A stretch of DNA of 27,540 nucleotides, from positions 1-27,540 of the forward strand of contig NZ_JOCX01000045.1 of NCBI RefSeq assembly GCF_000717915.1. Reading direction: 5' to 3'. The notes beneath the pieces are model-generated. The model had not been told where the DNA came from, did no database searches, and saw only the letters and a program-made list of their open reading frames with translations. The translations under genes and the position numbers were made by a program. Each line of letters begins with the position of its first letter. Within the stretch, counting starts at the first letter, position 1. This DNA is from Streptomyces sp. NRRL S-244. Lineage in GTDB: Bacteria > Actinomycetota > Actinomycetes > Streptomycetales > Streptomycetaceae. This document shows positions 7,511 to 16,910 of this stretch, piece after piece.

Positions 7511-9844
7511 CTAGGCCTCCGCCCCGGCACCCGGCTCCGCCTCCGCCCCCGGCTCCGCCTCCGCCCCCGGCTCCGCCTCCGCCCTCGCCCCCGCCCCCGG
7601 CCCGCCCTCGCGGAGCAGGAGGGCGACCGGCCGGTCCGCGAGCAGCTCCGCGAGCCGTACCTCGCCCTCGTACGAGGACCCCCCGTCCAGCAGCGCCGTC
7701 CACCGCCCCGGAGGGAGGGCCAGGGCGGTGTCCCGCCAGCCGCCGGCCCCGGCCAGCCGGTGCGACAGCCGGGTGGCCGCCGCGACGAGCCCGGCCGGGC
7801 GGGCGAAGGCCAGGCAGTGCTCCGCCGCCGGGCCCCGGGCCGGCAGCGGGGTGTACCCGGTGAACAGCTCGGGCCGGTCGCGCCGCAGCCGCAGCAGGGC
7901 GGCCGTCAGCGCGAGCTTCTCCTCCGCCTGCCCCTGCGGTACGGCCCCCGCGTCCAGCCGGGCCAGGGCCTCGCGCGGGAACCGGGCCGGGCGCCGGTTG
8001 TCCGGATCGACGAGGGCCCGGTACTCCGTCTCGGCGCCCTGGTAGACCTCCGGGACCCCGGGCATCGCCAGGTGCAGCAGCGCCATGCCGAGCAGGTTCG
8101 CCCGGGCCGCCGCGGCCAGCCCGGCGGGCAGTTCCGGGTCCGGTGCGCATGCCGCGACGGCGGCTTCGTACGCCGGGTCCTGGTCGGTCCAGCTGGTGTG
8201 CAGCGCGGCCTCGCGGACGGCCTTGAGGAGCGCCTGTCCGAGGCGCTCGGCGCGCTCGGGGACCTCCCCGAGGCCGAGCGCCGTCTGCCGGGCCACCCAG
8301 GCCAGCTGTGGATCGGGCCCGGCGGGCCGGCCCATCGCCTCGGGGGCCTGGGAGAGCGCGGAGATCCGGGCCCTGACGTCCGCGCTGCGCTTGGTGTCGT
8401 GCGTGGACAGCACCGTCCCGGAGCGGGGCCAGTCCCGGTCGAGCTCGGCGCAGTACGCGTGGAACTCGGCGGGCGGGAGCGCCGGTTGCCCCGGATCCCC
8501 GCCGACCTCCGTGGCCGACAGCAGCGGGGCGTGCCGGTAGAAGGCCCGGTCCTCCAGCGACTTGGCCCGCAGCGCCGCCGAGGTCTGGGCGAAGCGCGCC
8601 GCGAAGGCCGGATCACGCAGTACGAGGTCCCGTACGCCGGCCACCGCGCCCGGACCGGCCGGCGCGGCCGCCTCCGCCAGGGCCTGCGGGTCGAGCTCCG
8701 GCTCCCCGGGGTAGGGCCGGTAGACCGGATAGGCGATCAGCAACTCCCGCACACCATCTGCCAGTTCCGGCCCGGCGGCCCGTTCCAGCGCCGCCAGCTC
8801 GGCCGCCAGATCGCCGGTCAGCACCTCCCGCGCGCACGCCCGGGCCGTCCGCTCCCAGTCCGCGCACCCGGTGAACTCCACGTACCGGCGGCCCAGTTCC
8901 GCGGCCCCCGCCGGATCGGTGAACACCCCGTCCACCCGGTGCAGGGCGTCGTACCCGGTGGTCCCGGCCACCGGCCAGCCGGGCGGCAGCCGTTCGTGGC
9001 GGGCCAGGATCTTCTCCACCACCACCCAGCAGCCCCCGCCCACGGCCGTCCGCAGCCGCCGCAGGTACCCCTCCGGGTCCGCCAGCCCGTCCACGTGGTC
9101 GATCCGCAGCCCCTCGGCCACCCCGTCCCGTACCAGCTCCAGCACCTTCGCGTGCGTCGCCGCGAACACCTCCGGGTCCTCCACCCGGACCCCGATCAGA
9201 TCCGAAATGGTGAAGAACCGACGGTAGTTGAGCTCGGTGCGGGCCGCGCGCCACCAGGCCGGCCGGTACCACTGCGCGGCCAGCAGCTCCGGCAGTGCCA
9301 GCCCCGCCGTCCCCTCGCGCAGCGGGAACTCCAGCTCCCCGTGCCGCAGCACCGCGAGGTCCCGGTCGACGGAGAACGCCTCCGGCTCGGGCGGCCCCGG
9401 GAGCACCGGCAGCAGCACCTGGCCGCCGCCCGCCTCCCAGTCGATGTCGAACCAGCGCGCGTACGGGGACCCCGGCCCCTCCCGCAGCACCTCCCACAGG
9501 GGCCCGTTCAGCCGCAGCGGAGACGGCACGGCCATGTGGTTCGGGACGATGTCCAGCACCAGGCCGAGCCCGTGCCCCCGGGCGGCCGCGGCCAGGGCGC
9601 GCAGCCCCGGCTCGCCGCCGATCTCGGCCCGTACCCGGGTGTGGTCGGTGACGTCGTACCCGTGCGCCGAGCCGGGGACCGCCTCCAGCACCGGCGAGAG
9701 GTGCAGGTGGGACACCCCGAGCGAGGCGAGGTACGGCACGGCCGCCTCGGCCGCCGCGAAGGGGAACTCGGGTCGCAGTTGAAGCCGGTACGTCGAACTC
9801 GGGGCCGGCGGGGACACCGCAGTGCTCGGGTACGGCTGGCTCAT
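7511..9844 (-). CDS. treY: Malto-oligosyltrehalose synthase
   Basis: TreY (GH13_26) converts the reducing-end alpha-1,4 linkage of a maltodextrin to alpha,alpha-1,1, making maltooligosyltrehalose for TreZ. The 777-residue length fits the family. Visible motifs are STYRLQLRPEF (17-27), HGYDVTDHTRV (61-71), LVLDIVPNHM (95-104), LRIDHVDGL with nucleophile Asp249, WVVVEKIL with acid/base Glu277, and STHDTKRSADVRAR. The ATG at 9844 has a perfect AAGGAGG (9850-9856) 5 nt upstream; the open frame runs on upstream to 10966 but only as antisense to tnpB. The C-terminus carries a triplicated GAEAEP repeat. The transposon-like element begins about 5-10 bp beyond the Shine-Dalgarno, so the gene has almost no leader of its own. 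The only gene immediately downstream on this strand is the carboxypeptidase. Confidence 0.97.
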   Translation of the reverse strand: MSQPYPSTAVSPPAPSSTYRLQLRPEFPFAAAEAAVPYLASLGVSHLHLSPVLEAVPGSAHGYDVTDHTRVRAEIGGEPGLRALAAAARGHGLGLVLDIVPNHMAVPSPLRLNGPLWEVLREGPGSPYARWFDIDWEAGGGQVLLPVLPGPPEPEAFSVDRDLAVLRHGELEFPLREGTAGLALPELLAAQWYRPAWWRAARTELNYRRFFTISDLIGVRVEDPEVFAATHAKVLELVRDGVAEGLRIDHVDGLADPEGYLRRLRTAVGGGCWVVVEKILARHERLPPGWPVAGTTGYDALHRVDGVFTDPAGAAELGRRYVEFTGCADWERTARACAREVLTGDLAAELAALERAAGPELADGVRELLIAYPVYRPYPGEPELDPQALAEAAAPAGPGAVAGVRDLVLRDPAFAARFAQTSAALRAKSLEDRAFYRHAPLLSATEVGGDPGQPALPPAEFHAYCAELDRDWPRSGTVLSTHDTKRSADVRARISALSQAPEAMGRPAGPDPQLAWVARQTALGLGEVPERAERLGQALLKAVREAALHTSWTDQDPAYEAAVAACAPDPELPAGLAAAARANLLGMALLHLAMPGVPEVYQGAETEYRALVDPDNRRPARFPREALARLDAGAVPQGQAEEKLALTAALLRLRRDRPELFTGYTPLPARGPAAEHCLAFARPAGLVAAATRLSHRLAGAGGWRDTALALPPGRWTALLDGGSSYEGEVRLAELLADRPVALLLREGGPGAGARAEAEPGAEAEPGAEAEPGAGAEA
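7533..7586 (-). repeat. treY: Three 18-bp tandem repeats at the 3' end of treY
   Basis: Three head-to-tail 18-bp copies (7533-7550, 7551-7568, 7569-7586) read GGCTCCGCCTCCGCCCCC on the plus strand. The first two are identical and the third differs at one base. On the coding strand each encodes GAEAEP, giving an acidic tail beyond the catalytic protein. Copy number probably varies among strains. Confidence 0.9.
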
Positions 9845-9849
9845 TTCTG

Positions 9850-9856
9850 CCTCCTT
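9850..9856 (-). promoter_or_regulatory. treY: treY ribosome binding site
   Basis: On the minus strand AAGGAGG lies 5 nt before the ATG at 9844. It fixes the treY start and shows that the long open frame upstream is not coding. Confidence 0.9.
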
Positions 9857-9865
9857 GCGTGGAAA

Positions 9866-9885
9866 CCCCCGGCTGCAGTCGGGGG
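9866..9885. repeat. Left-end palindromic hairpin of the tnpB element
   Basis: This is a 20-bp palindrome, CCCCCG-G-CTGCAG-T-CGGGGG, perfect apart from one G/T pair. It matches the position of the subterminal left-end hairpin of IS200/IS605-type elements. On the minus strand it also lies 9 nt upstream of the treY Shine-Dalgarno, so it would form in the treY mRNA leader if transcription starts further upstream. Confidence 0.75.
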
Positions 9886-10033
9886 CGGGGCGGGGGACCT
9901 CCCGCTCGCGGGGGAGATACGTGTCCCCGGCTCGGAGCCGAGCAGCGGCCGGGCCCCGCTGCGTGAGGCTGTGACCTGTGCTTGCGTTCGGATCCTGACC
10001 GGCCCTGGCGTCCCGGATGCGGGGGCTACTTCT

Positions 10034-10909
10034 GTGAAGCGGGCGTTCAAGTACCGTTTCTATCCGACCAGCGCGCAGGCGGCTGAGCTGTCGCGGGCGT
10101 TCGGGTGCGTGCGGAAGGTCTGCAACCTCGCCCTCGCCGCCCGTGCCGAGGCGTGGAGGGTGAGCCGGACCCGCGTGGGCAGCGCGTTCGTGGGGTTCTG
10201 GGCGAAGCGGACGCAGCATCCGCGGTGCAAGTCGAAGCGGAAGTCCCGTGCCTCGGCCGAGTACACGCGCAGCGCCTTCCGCCACTCCGGCGGGCGGCTC
10301 ACCCTGGCGAAGACGGCGGAACCACTGGACATCGTTTGGTCCCGCCCGCTCCCGCAGGGGGTGAGCCGGAAGGAGAAAGGCAGCAACAACCGGGCCAAGG
10401 CTTGCACCCGAGTGGCGAGGATCCATGCCCGGATCGCCGACCGCCGAAGGGATCACCTGCACAAACTGACGACTCGACTCGTGCGTGAAAACCACACGCT
10501 CGTGATCGAGGACCTCGTCGTCCGCAACATGGTCAAGAACCACAAGCTCGCCCGTGCCATCCACGACGCGTCCTGGCGTGAGCTGAGGTCCGTGCTGGAG
10601 CACAAGGCGGCGTGGTACGGGCGTGAACTGATCACCGTCGACCGGTGGTTCCCCAGCACCCGCCTGTGCTCCGTCTGCGGGGCACTGGCCCCGGCGATGC
10701 CCCTGAGCGTCCGTGAGTGGACGTGCGAAGGCTGTGGGGCGACCCACGACCGTGACGGGAACGCCGCCGCGAATCTTCTGACCGCCGGACTGGCGGCCGC
10801 TGCCTGTGGAGCGGATGTAAGACCCCATCGGGAGTCCTTCTCTCGGTCGGGGCGGTCCGTGGTGAAGCAGGAAACCCCACCCGCGAGGGCGGGAATCCAT
10901 TCCCCGTAG
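10034..10909 (+). CDS. tnpB: TnpB-family RNA-guided nuclease homologue lacking RuvC-I (internally deleted)
   Basis: TnpB proteins are transposon-encoded, omega-RNA-guided DNA nucleases, usually about 370-410 residues; this one is 291. It keeps the N-terminal FKYRFYPTSAQAAELSRAFG, the SRASAEYTRSAFR segment, RuvC-II (LVIEDLVVRNM, Glu159), the zinc finger (Cys212, Cys215, Cys231, Cys234) and RuvC-III (ATHDRDGNAAANLL, Asp239/Asp241). Compared with remembered streptomycete homologues, two segments are missing in frame: about 40 residues near 48-52 (about 10175-10190) and about 65-75 residues between WSRPLPQG (102-109) and VSRKEKGSNN (from 110, about 10361). The second should hold RuvC-I with its essential Asp. 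The reading frame is open throughout, so this is either a young deletion derivative or a retained nuclease-dead form. The GTG at 10034 begins the conserved N-terminus. Confidence 0.88.
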   Translation: MKRAFKYRFYPTSAQAAELSRAFGCVRKVCNLALAARAEAWRVSRTRVGSAFVGFWAKRTQHPRCKSKRKSRASAEYTRSAFRHSGGRLTLAKTAEPLDIVWSRPLPQGVSRKEKGSNNRAKACTRVARIHARIADRRRDHLHKLTTRLVRENHTLVIEDLVVRNMVKNHKLARAIHDASWRELRSVLEHKAAWYGRELITVDRWFPSTRLCSVCGALAPAMPLSVREWTCEGCGATHDRDGNAAANLLTAGLAAAACGADVRPHRESFSRSGRSVVKQETPPARAGIHSP

Positions 10910-10920
10910 GGGAGAAGCCA
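10800..10920 (+). ncRNA. Predicted omega-RNA (reRNA) and right end of the tnpB element
   Basis: In known TnpB elements the guide RNA scaffold is the 3' end of tnpB plus the right end, with the guide being the sequence just outside. Here two consecutive hairpins occupy that place: CCCaCCC-GCGA-GGGcGGG (10875-10892) and TCCCC-GTA-GGGGA (10901-10913). The tnpB stop codon (10907-10909) lies inside the second. The outer bases from about 10921 would form the guide. The limits and the existence of the RNA are inferred from family architecture. Confidence 0.5.
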
Positions 10921-11010
10921 AGAGAACGTACGTACCCACCTTTCGACTTCCCGGATTCCGTGCCATTACCCAATGCGCCCGAATGGCTGCATCGCGTTAG
11001 CGTTGATCAA

Positions 11011-12317
11011 GTGGCCGGAACCGTCAACACCTATCGAAGAGTCATCGCCCTGACCGGGCCCCTCCTTCCGCTCCTCTCCTTCCTCGCACGACTGCCCGTC
11101 GCGATGTCCCAGTTCGGGAGCGTGCTGCTGGTCGCCGAGACCAGCGGTTCGCTCGCCGCCGCCGGCATCGTCGGGGGTACCCTCTCCGCCGGACAGGTGG
11201 TCTTCGGGCCCGTCCTGGGCCGGCTCGCCGACCGGTACGGACAGCGGCCCGTGGTGCTGGCCGCCGCCGCGGTCAACGCGGTCGCCACCGCGGCGCTGGT
11301 CGCCGGGGCCCTCGGCGGTCTCGCGACCGCCCCGCTCGCCGCGATCGGCGCCGTGACCGGGGCCTCCGTACCGCTGATCGGGCCGCTCGCCCGGACCCGC
11401 TCCGTGGCCCTCGCCCACCGGGCCGGGGCCGACGAGGGCGTGGTGGGCGCCGTCCACTCGCTCGAAGGCACCCTGGACGAGGTCTCCTTCGTCTTCGGAC
11501 CCGCCCTCGTCGGACTCGCCGCGCTCGTCGCGCACCCCGCGATCGCCCTCGGCGGGGCCGCCGCCCTCGTCGCCGTCTTCGCCACCGCCTTCGCCCTGCA
11601 CCCGACCGCCGCCGTCACGGCCGGGGCGGGCCCGAAGGCCGGCGCCGGCGCCGATGCGGCCCCGCGCCCCGCCCGCCACCCGCGCGTCGTGTACGCCGTA
11701 CGGGGCTCGCTGCTCCTCCAGGGCGCCATGTTCGGCGCCTGCCAGGCCGGAATCGCCGCCCTTACCGCTCGTCTGGGCGTCCCCGGCCAGGCGGGCATCG
11801 TGTACGCCGCGATGGGCGTCGTCAGCGCCGCCGTGGGCCTCGCGCTCGGCGCGCTGCCCGCCCGCATCGGGCTGCGGGTGCGCTGGCGGGCGGCCACCGC
11901 CGCCGCGCTGGTGCTCTCCGTACCGCTGCTCTTCACCCACACCCTGTGGCCGCTGTACGCGGTCGTCACGGTGCTCGGGGCCGCGTACGCCCCGCACCTG
12001 ATCACCGCCTTCTCGCTCACCGAGCGGGTCGTGGAGCCGGCCCGGCTCGCCGAGGCGACGGCTTTCGCCGCCAGCTCGCTCGTGGCCGGGCAGGCCGCCG
12101 CGCTCGCCACCTCGGGGCGGCTCGCCGAGTGGTACGGGCCCGCCGGCGCCTTCGCGGTCGCCGTCGGGGCCGCCGCGCTGTCCCTGCTCCTCGCCCTCGT
12201 GACCCGGGTACCGGCCGCCCGGGCGCACCCCGCCGCGCCGAAGGTCTTCATCCCGGCGCAGCAGAGCGCCTCCCCGGGGGCGGCGGGCCCGTCGGAGGCC
12301 GCCGCCCCCGGCTCCTC

Positions 12318-12333
<16 letters not shown>
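11011..12333 (+). CDS. MFS-family transporter
   Basis: This is a polytopic membrane protein of 440 residues with about 12 hydrophobic segments, beginning with VIALTGPLLPLLSFLARLPVA. The cytoplasmic motif A between helices 2 and 3 is GRLADRYGQRPVV, about residues 67-79, and a central hydrophilic loop (about 198-228, GAGPKAGAGADAAPRPARH) separates the two six-helix halves. The family exports or imports small molecules by proton coupling; the substrate is unknown. The GTG at 11011 is preferred because it gives the compact family-like start VAGTVNTYRRV. A GTG at 10960 would add 17 polar residues. No Shine-Dalgarno precedes either, but TAGCGT (10998-11003) is suitably placed for a leaderless transcript from 11011. 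The 3' end overlaps convergent glgX by 16 bp. Confidence 0.9.
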
Positions 12334-14432
<2,099 letters not shown>

Positions 14433-14739
14433 GGATACGGTTCTTCCCCTCGTTCTCCCGACTGGCGGGCTGATGTCTCGGTGCCGATCCGGCGTGGACC
14501 GCGTCTCTGCCAGATCTTCCCCGAAAGTGGGCCCGCACGCGGGGACTTGGGATGCTCCTACCGGGTGACCCGGAGAGCTGATATGCGGGTCAGCGGACTA
14601 TGCGGGCATCCGATAATGGGTCAACGGACCACCCCTGTACGTCCCGTCGGACCGCATCGGGCTGCATCGGGAGCCGAGCTCGGAGTACCCTTCCGTGATC
14701 ACTGGAGACGGGCGTCCAGACGCAGAAGGCGGTGCACGG
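14433..14739. promoter_or_regulatory. Intergenic regulatory region between glgX and the HEPN gene
   Basis: This divergent 307-bp region has no credible gene. It contains a cluster of direct repeats at 14582-14629 and, on the plus strand, a possible promoter: TGCATC (14663-14668), a 17-bp spacer, and TACCCT (14686-14691). That promoter would start near 14698 and leave a leader of about 42 nt before the GTG at 14740. The glgX promoter was not located. Confidence 0.45.
14582..14629. repeat. Direct repeats, possible operator, upstream of the HEPN gene
   Basis: GGGTCAGCGGAC (14587-14598) recurs as GGGTCAACGGAC (14618-14629), 11 of 12 identical, with a 31-bp period (about three helical turns). TATGCGGG also occurs twice (14582-14589 and 14599-14606) at a 17-bp period. 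Tandem sites on one helix face suggest cooperative protein binding. The binding protein is unknown. Confidence 0.5.
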
Positions 14740-16062
14740 GTGAGCTCGGGAGGTCTGGAGCTGCCCCCTGGTGACAACGGTCACGAGGGCGGCCCGGCGG
14801 ACGCCCCAGGAGGTGCACCCGATGGTGCGCCCGGCGGGGTGTCGGGTGGGGTGTCCGGCGGGGTGTCGGGCGGGGCGCCCGCGGGGGTGCCGGCCGGGGC
14901 GGTGTCGCTGGCCCCGACGGCGGCCGGGAGCGTGCGGGCCGGGGCCGAGCTCGACTGGGGCGCGGACGCGTGGAGCGAGGTCCGCACCCGCGCGCAGCGG
15001 GCCGGCCGTGCGTACATCTGGCTGAACCTGATCGAACAGCGGCTGCGCGCCGTCGTCGGCGCGGTGCTGCGGCCGATCTACGAGCCCGTGCACGGCGGCG
15101 ACGACTGGGTGGTCGCGGCCGCCGGGCCAGCCGGTCAGGAGTGGGTGCAGCGGGCCGTCGCGGTCCGCGAGGTCAGCCGGCGCAAGGGCTACCTCCTGGA
15201 CCCGGCCGACGACAACGTGCTGAGCTTCCTGACGCTCCCGCAGCTGCGGGAGCTCATGGTCCAGCACTGGCCGTGCTTCGAGCCGTACTTCGACGACCGG
15301 CGGGAGATCGAGCTGGCGCTCGACGAGCTGGAGGTCACCCGGAACGTGGTCTCCCGCAACCGGGCCCTGTCGCGGGCGGTGCTGGAGCAGGCTGAGCGGG
15401 CCTCGGCGCGGCTGCTGGAGGTGCTGGGCGGCGGCGCGGGCTCCCCGGCGGCGGACCGGCTGCCGATCGACGCGGTCGAGGACCTGGTGGGCGACCGGTA
15501 CGCGGACGTCATCTCGGTCCACCCGGACCGGGTGCGGCTGCAACGGCAGCTCCCGGCGGAGGACCTGTTCGGGGGCGCGCGGCGGCTCGACGCCATCGGC
15601 ATAGGGCTCAACCTGCTGGTGCAGAACTTCTCGGGCCGAAGACTCGTGCGCCTGACGGAGGCCGGCTGCCGCGTCCGGCTGCTGTTCCTGAACCCGGCCA
15701 GCAGCGCCGTGAAGCGGCGCGAGCGGGAGCTGGGCCTGCGCAAGGGCGAGCTGAGCCGCTCGGTGGAGATGAACATCCTGCACGTGCGCCGGGTGCGGGC
15801 GGGGCTGCGGGATCCCTCGCGGTTCGAGATCCACGTCTTCGACGAGACCCCCCGCTTCACCGCGTACCTGGTGGAGGGGGAGACCTCGGGCATCGCGGTG
15901 GTGCAGTCGTACCTGCGCCGGGCGCGCGGCATGGAGGCTCCGGTGCTGGTCCTGCGGGGCGGCGGGACCCGCGGCCCGGCGCGGGACGCGGACAACGGGC
16001 TGTTCCCGACGTACCGCGAGGAATTCGAGTCGATCTGGGAGGACTCCCGCCCGGTGTCCTGA
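14740..16062 (+). CDS. SAV2148-type HEPN domain protein with C-terminal PLD-like domain
   Basis: I recognise this 440-residue protein as the streptomycete SAV2148-type HEPN family. Residues 1-70 are low complexity with a GGVS repeat. An all-helical HEPN-like region follows (about 75-225), ending in LDELEVTRNVVSRNRALS. In active HEPN RNases this position reads R-N-x(3)-H-N or similar; here Arg206 stands where His is expected (RN201-202, RN206-207). The C-terminal part (about 275-440: RRLDAIGIGLNLLVQ, GCRVRLLFLNPASS, FEIHVFDETPRF, YREEFESIW) resembles degenerate phospholipase-D-like domains without HxK motifs. Its molecular function is unknown. The GTG at 14740 is chosen for GAAGGCGG about 8 nt upstream; GTG 14695 is an alternative. 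The exonuclease gene follows 72 bp downstream on the same strand. Confidence 0.88.
   Translation: MSSGGLELPPGDNGHEGGPADAPGGAPDGAPGGVSGGVSGGVSGGAPAGVPAGAVSLAPTAAGSVRAGAELDWGADAWSEVRTRAQRAGRAYIWLNLIEQRLRAVVGAVLRPIYEPVHGGDDWVVAAAGPAGQEWVQRAVAVREVSRRKGYLLDPADDNVLSFLTLPQLRELMVQHWPCFEPYFDDRREIELALDELEVTRNVVSRNRALSRAVLEQAERASARLLEVLGGGAGSPAADRLPIDAVEDLVGDRYADVISVHPDRVRLQRQLPAEDLFGGARRLDAIGIGLNLLVQNFSGRRLVRLTEAGCRVRLLFLNPASSAVKRRERELGLRKGELSRSVEMNILHVRRVRAGLRDPSRFEIHVFDETPRFTAYLVEGETSGIAVVQSYLRRARGMEAPVLVLRGGGTRGPARDADNGLFPTYREEFESIWEDSRPVS
14833..14880 (+). repeat. Four 12-bp tandem units in the HEPN gene
   Basis: Units GGCGGGGTGTCG, GGTGGGGTGTCC, GGCGGGGTGTCG and GGCGGGGCGCCC run head to tail and encode GGVSGGVSGGVSGGAP. 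They lie in the disordered N-terminus ahead of the HEPN region, so copy-number change would be tolerated. Confidence 0.85.
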
Positions 16063-16134
16063 CTGTCAGTGCCCCGTGGCAGGCTGAAAGTCATTGACCG
16101 AAGGCGTACGGGGAGCACGGGGGAGGGACACGGG

Positions 16135-16884
16135 GTGGAGGACCGGCACGGCATGGGGGACTGGCACGGCGGTGTGCTGATCGGATTCGACCTGGAGACG
16201 ACCGGCACGGAGCCGGGGGAGTCGCGGATCGTGACGGCGGCGGTCGTCGAGGTACGGGCGGGCGAGGTGCGCGATCGGCGCGGCTGGCTCGCGGATCCCG
16301 GGATACCGATCCCCGAGGGGGCCTCGGCGATCCACGGGATCAGCACGGAGCGGGCGGTGGCGGAAGGCCGCCCGGCGCGGGAGGTCGCCGACGAGGTGGC
16401 GCGGGAGCTCGTGGAGCACTGGCGCCGGGGCGCGGTGGTCGTCGCGTACAACGCGGCCTTCGACCTGACGCTGCTGACCGCCGAGCTGGCCCGGCACGGG
16501 CTGCCCTCGCTGGCCGAGCGGCTGGGCGGGATGGAGACCGGGCCGGTGGCGGACCCGCTGACCATCGACCGGGCCGTGGACCGCTACCGGCGCGGCAAGC
16601 GGACGCTGGAGGCGGTGTGCGGGGTGTACGGGGTCACCCTGGACTCCGCGCACGACGCGGGCGCCGACGCGCTGGCCGCGGTGCAGGTGGCCCGCGCGAT
16701 AGCCGCCCGCCACCCGCAGGTGGCGGCGCTCACCCCGGCCGCCCTCCACGCCCGCCAGGGCACCTGGCACGAGCGCTGGGCCCGCGACTTCCAGTCCTAC
16801 CTCCGCCGCCAGGGCACCCCGGACGCGGTGATCGATACGGCGTGGCCGCTGCGCAGCCTGCTGGCATCCCCGGCCCCGGCCTGA
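16135..16884 (+). CDS. DEDDh 3'-5' exonuclease (DnaQ/epsilon-like)
   Basis: This 249-residue cytoplasmic exonuclease of the DnaQ-like RNase H fold removes 3' nucleotides from DNA or RNA. All five DEDDh residues are visible: Asp19 and Glu21 (GFDLETTG, Exo I), Asp110 (AYNAAFDLTLL, Exo II), His173 and Asp178 (SAHDAGADALA, Exo III). HGIS (67-70) is also typical. It is a stand-alone domain of the proofreading-subunit type, without a polymerase or helicase. The GTG at 16135 follows GGGAGGG with suitable spacing; an ATG at 16153 is possible. An upstream open extension to 16069 has no family similarity. It sits 72 bp after the HEPN gene, probably cotranscribed, and is convergent with the binding-protein gene across a shared terminator hairpin. 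The substrate (repair DNA or RNA) is not determined. Confidence 0.93.
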   Translation: MEDRHGMGDWHGGVLIGFDLETTGTEPGESRIVTAAVVEVRAGEVRDRRGWLADPGIPIPEGASAIHGISTERAVAEGRPAREVADEVARELVEHWRRGAVVVAYNAAFDLTLLTAELARHGLPSLAERLGGMETGPVADPLTIDRAVDRYRRGKRTLEAVCGVYGVTLDSAHDAGADALAAVQVARAIAARHPQVAALTPAALHARQGTWHERWARDFQSYLRRQGTPDAVIDTAWPLRSLLASPAPA

Positions 16885-16910
16885 GGGCCGGGACCGGCAT
16901 CCGGCCTCAG
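16881..16910. terminator. Bidirectional terminator hairpin overlapping two stop codons
   Basis: Left arm CTGAGGGCCGG (16881-16891) pairs with CCGGCCTCAG (16901-16910) in a 10-bp stem with one bulged G and a 9-nt loop. It includes the stop codons of the exonuclease (16882-16884) and of the convergent binding-protein gene (16907-16909). It lacks a U-tract, as many streptomycete terminators do. Confidence 0.65.

Larger units (their letters stand above)
9861..10920 (+). mobile_element. IS200/IS605-type (IS1341-like) element remnant, tnpB only
   Basis: This unit consists of a left-end hairpin, a tnpB gene and right-end hairpins, with no tnpA. Both ends carry GGAAACCCC (9861-9869 and 10870-10878), each followed by a stem-loop, as in elements that have subterminal hairpins instead of terminal inverted repeats. 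There is no obvious target duplication, as expected for this family. The exact cleavage points are not resolvable by eye; the limits given are approximate to about 10 bp. The element lies between treY and an MFS gene. With no tnpA and a shortened TnpB, it is probably immobile by itself. Confidence 0.75.

Noticed and set aside
7533..7586. CRISPR-like repeats
   Set aside because: The repeats are contiguous with no spacers and keep the treY frame. The same holds for 5919-6026, 6357-6473 and 14833-14880.
7355..10909. A single 1184-residue plus-strand protein ending in TnpB
   Set aside because: The first 890 or so residues are antisense to treY and low complexity; the TnpB homology begins at the GTG at 10034.
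9845..10966. N-terminal extension of treY through the transposon
   Set aside because: treY has a perfect Shine-Dalgarno and canonical start at 9844; the extension is antisense to tnpB.
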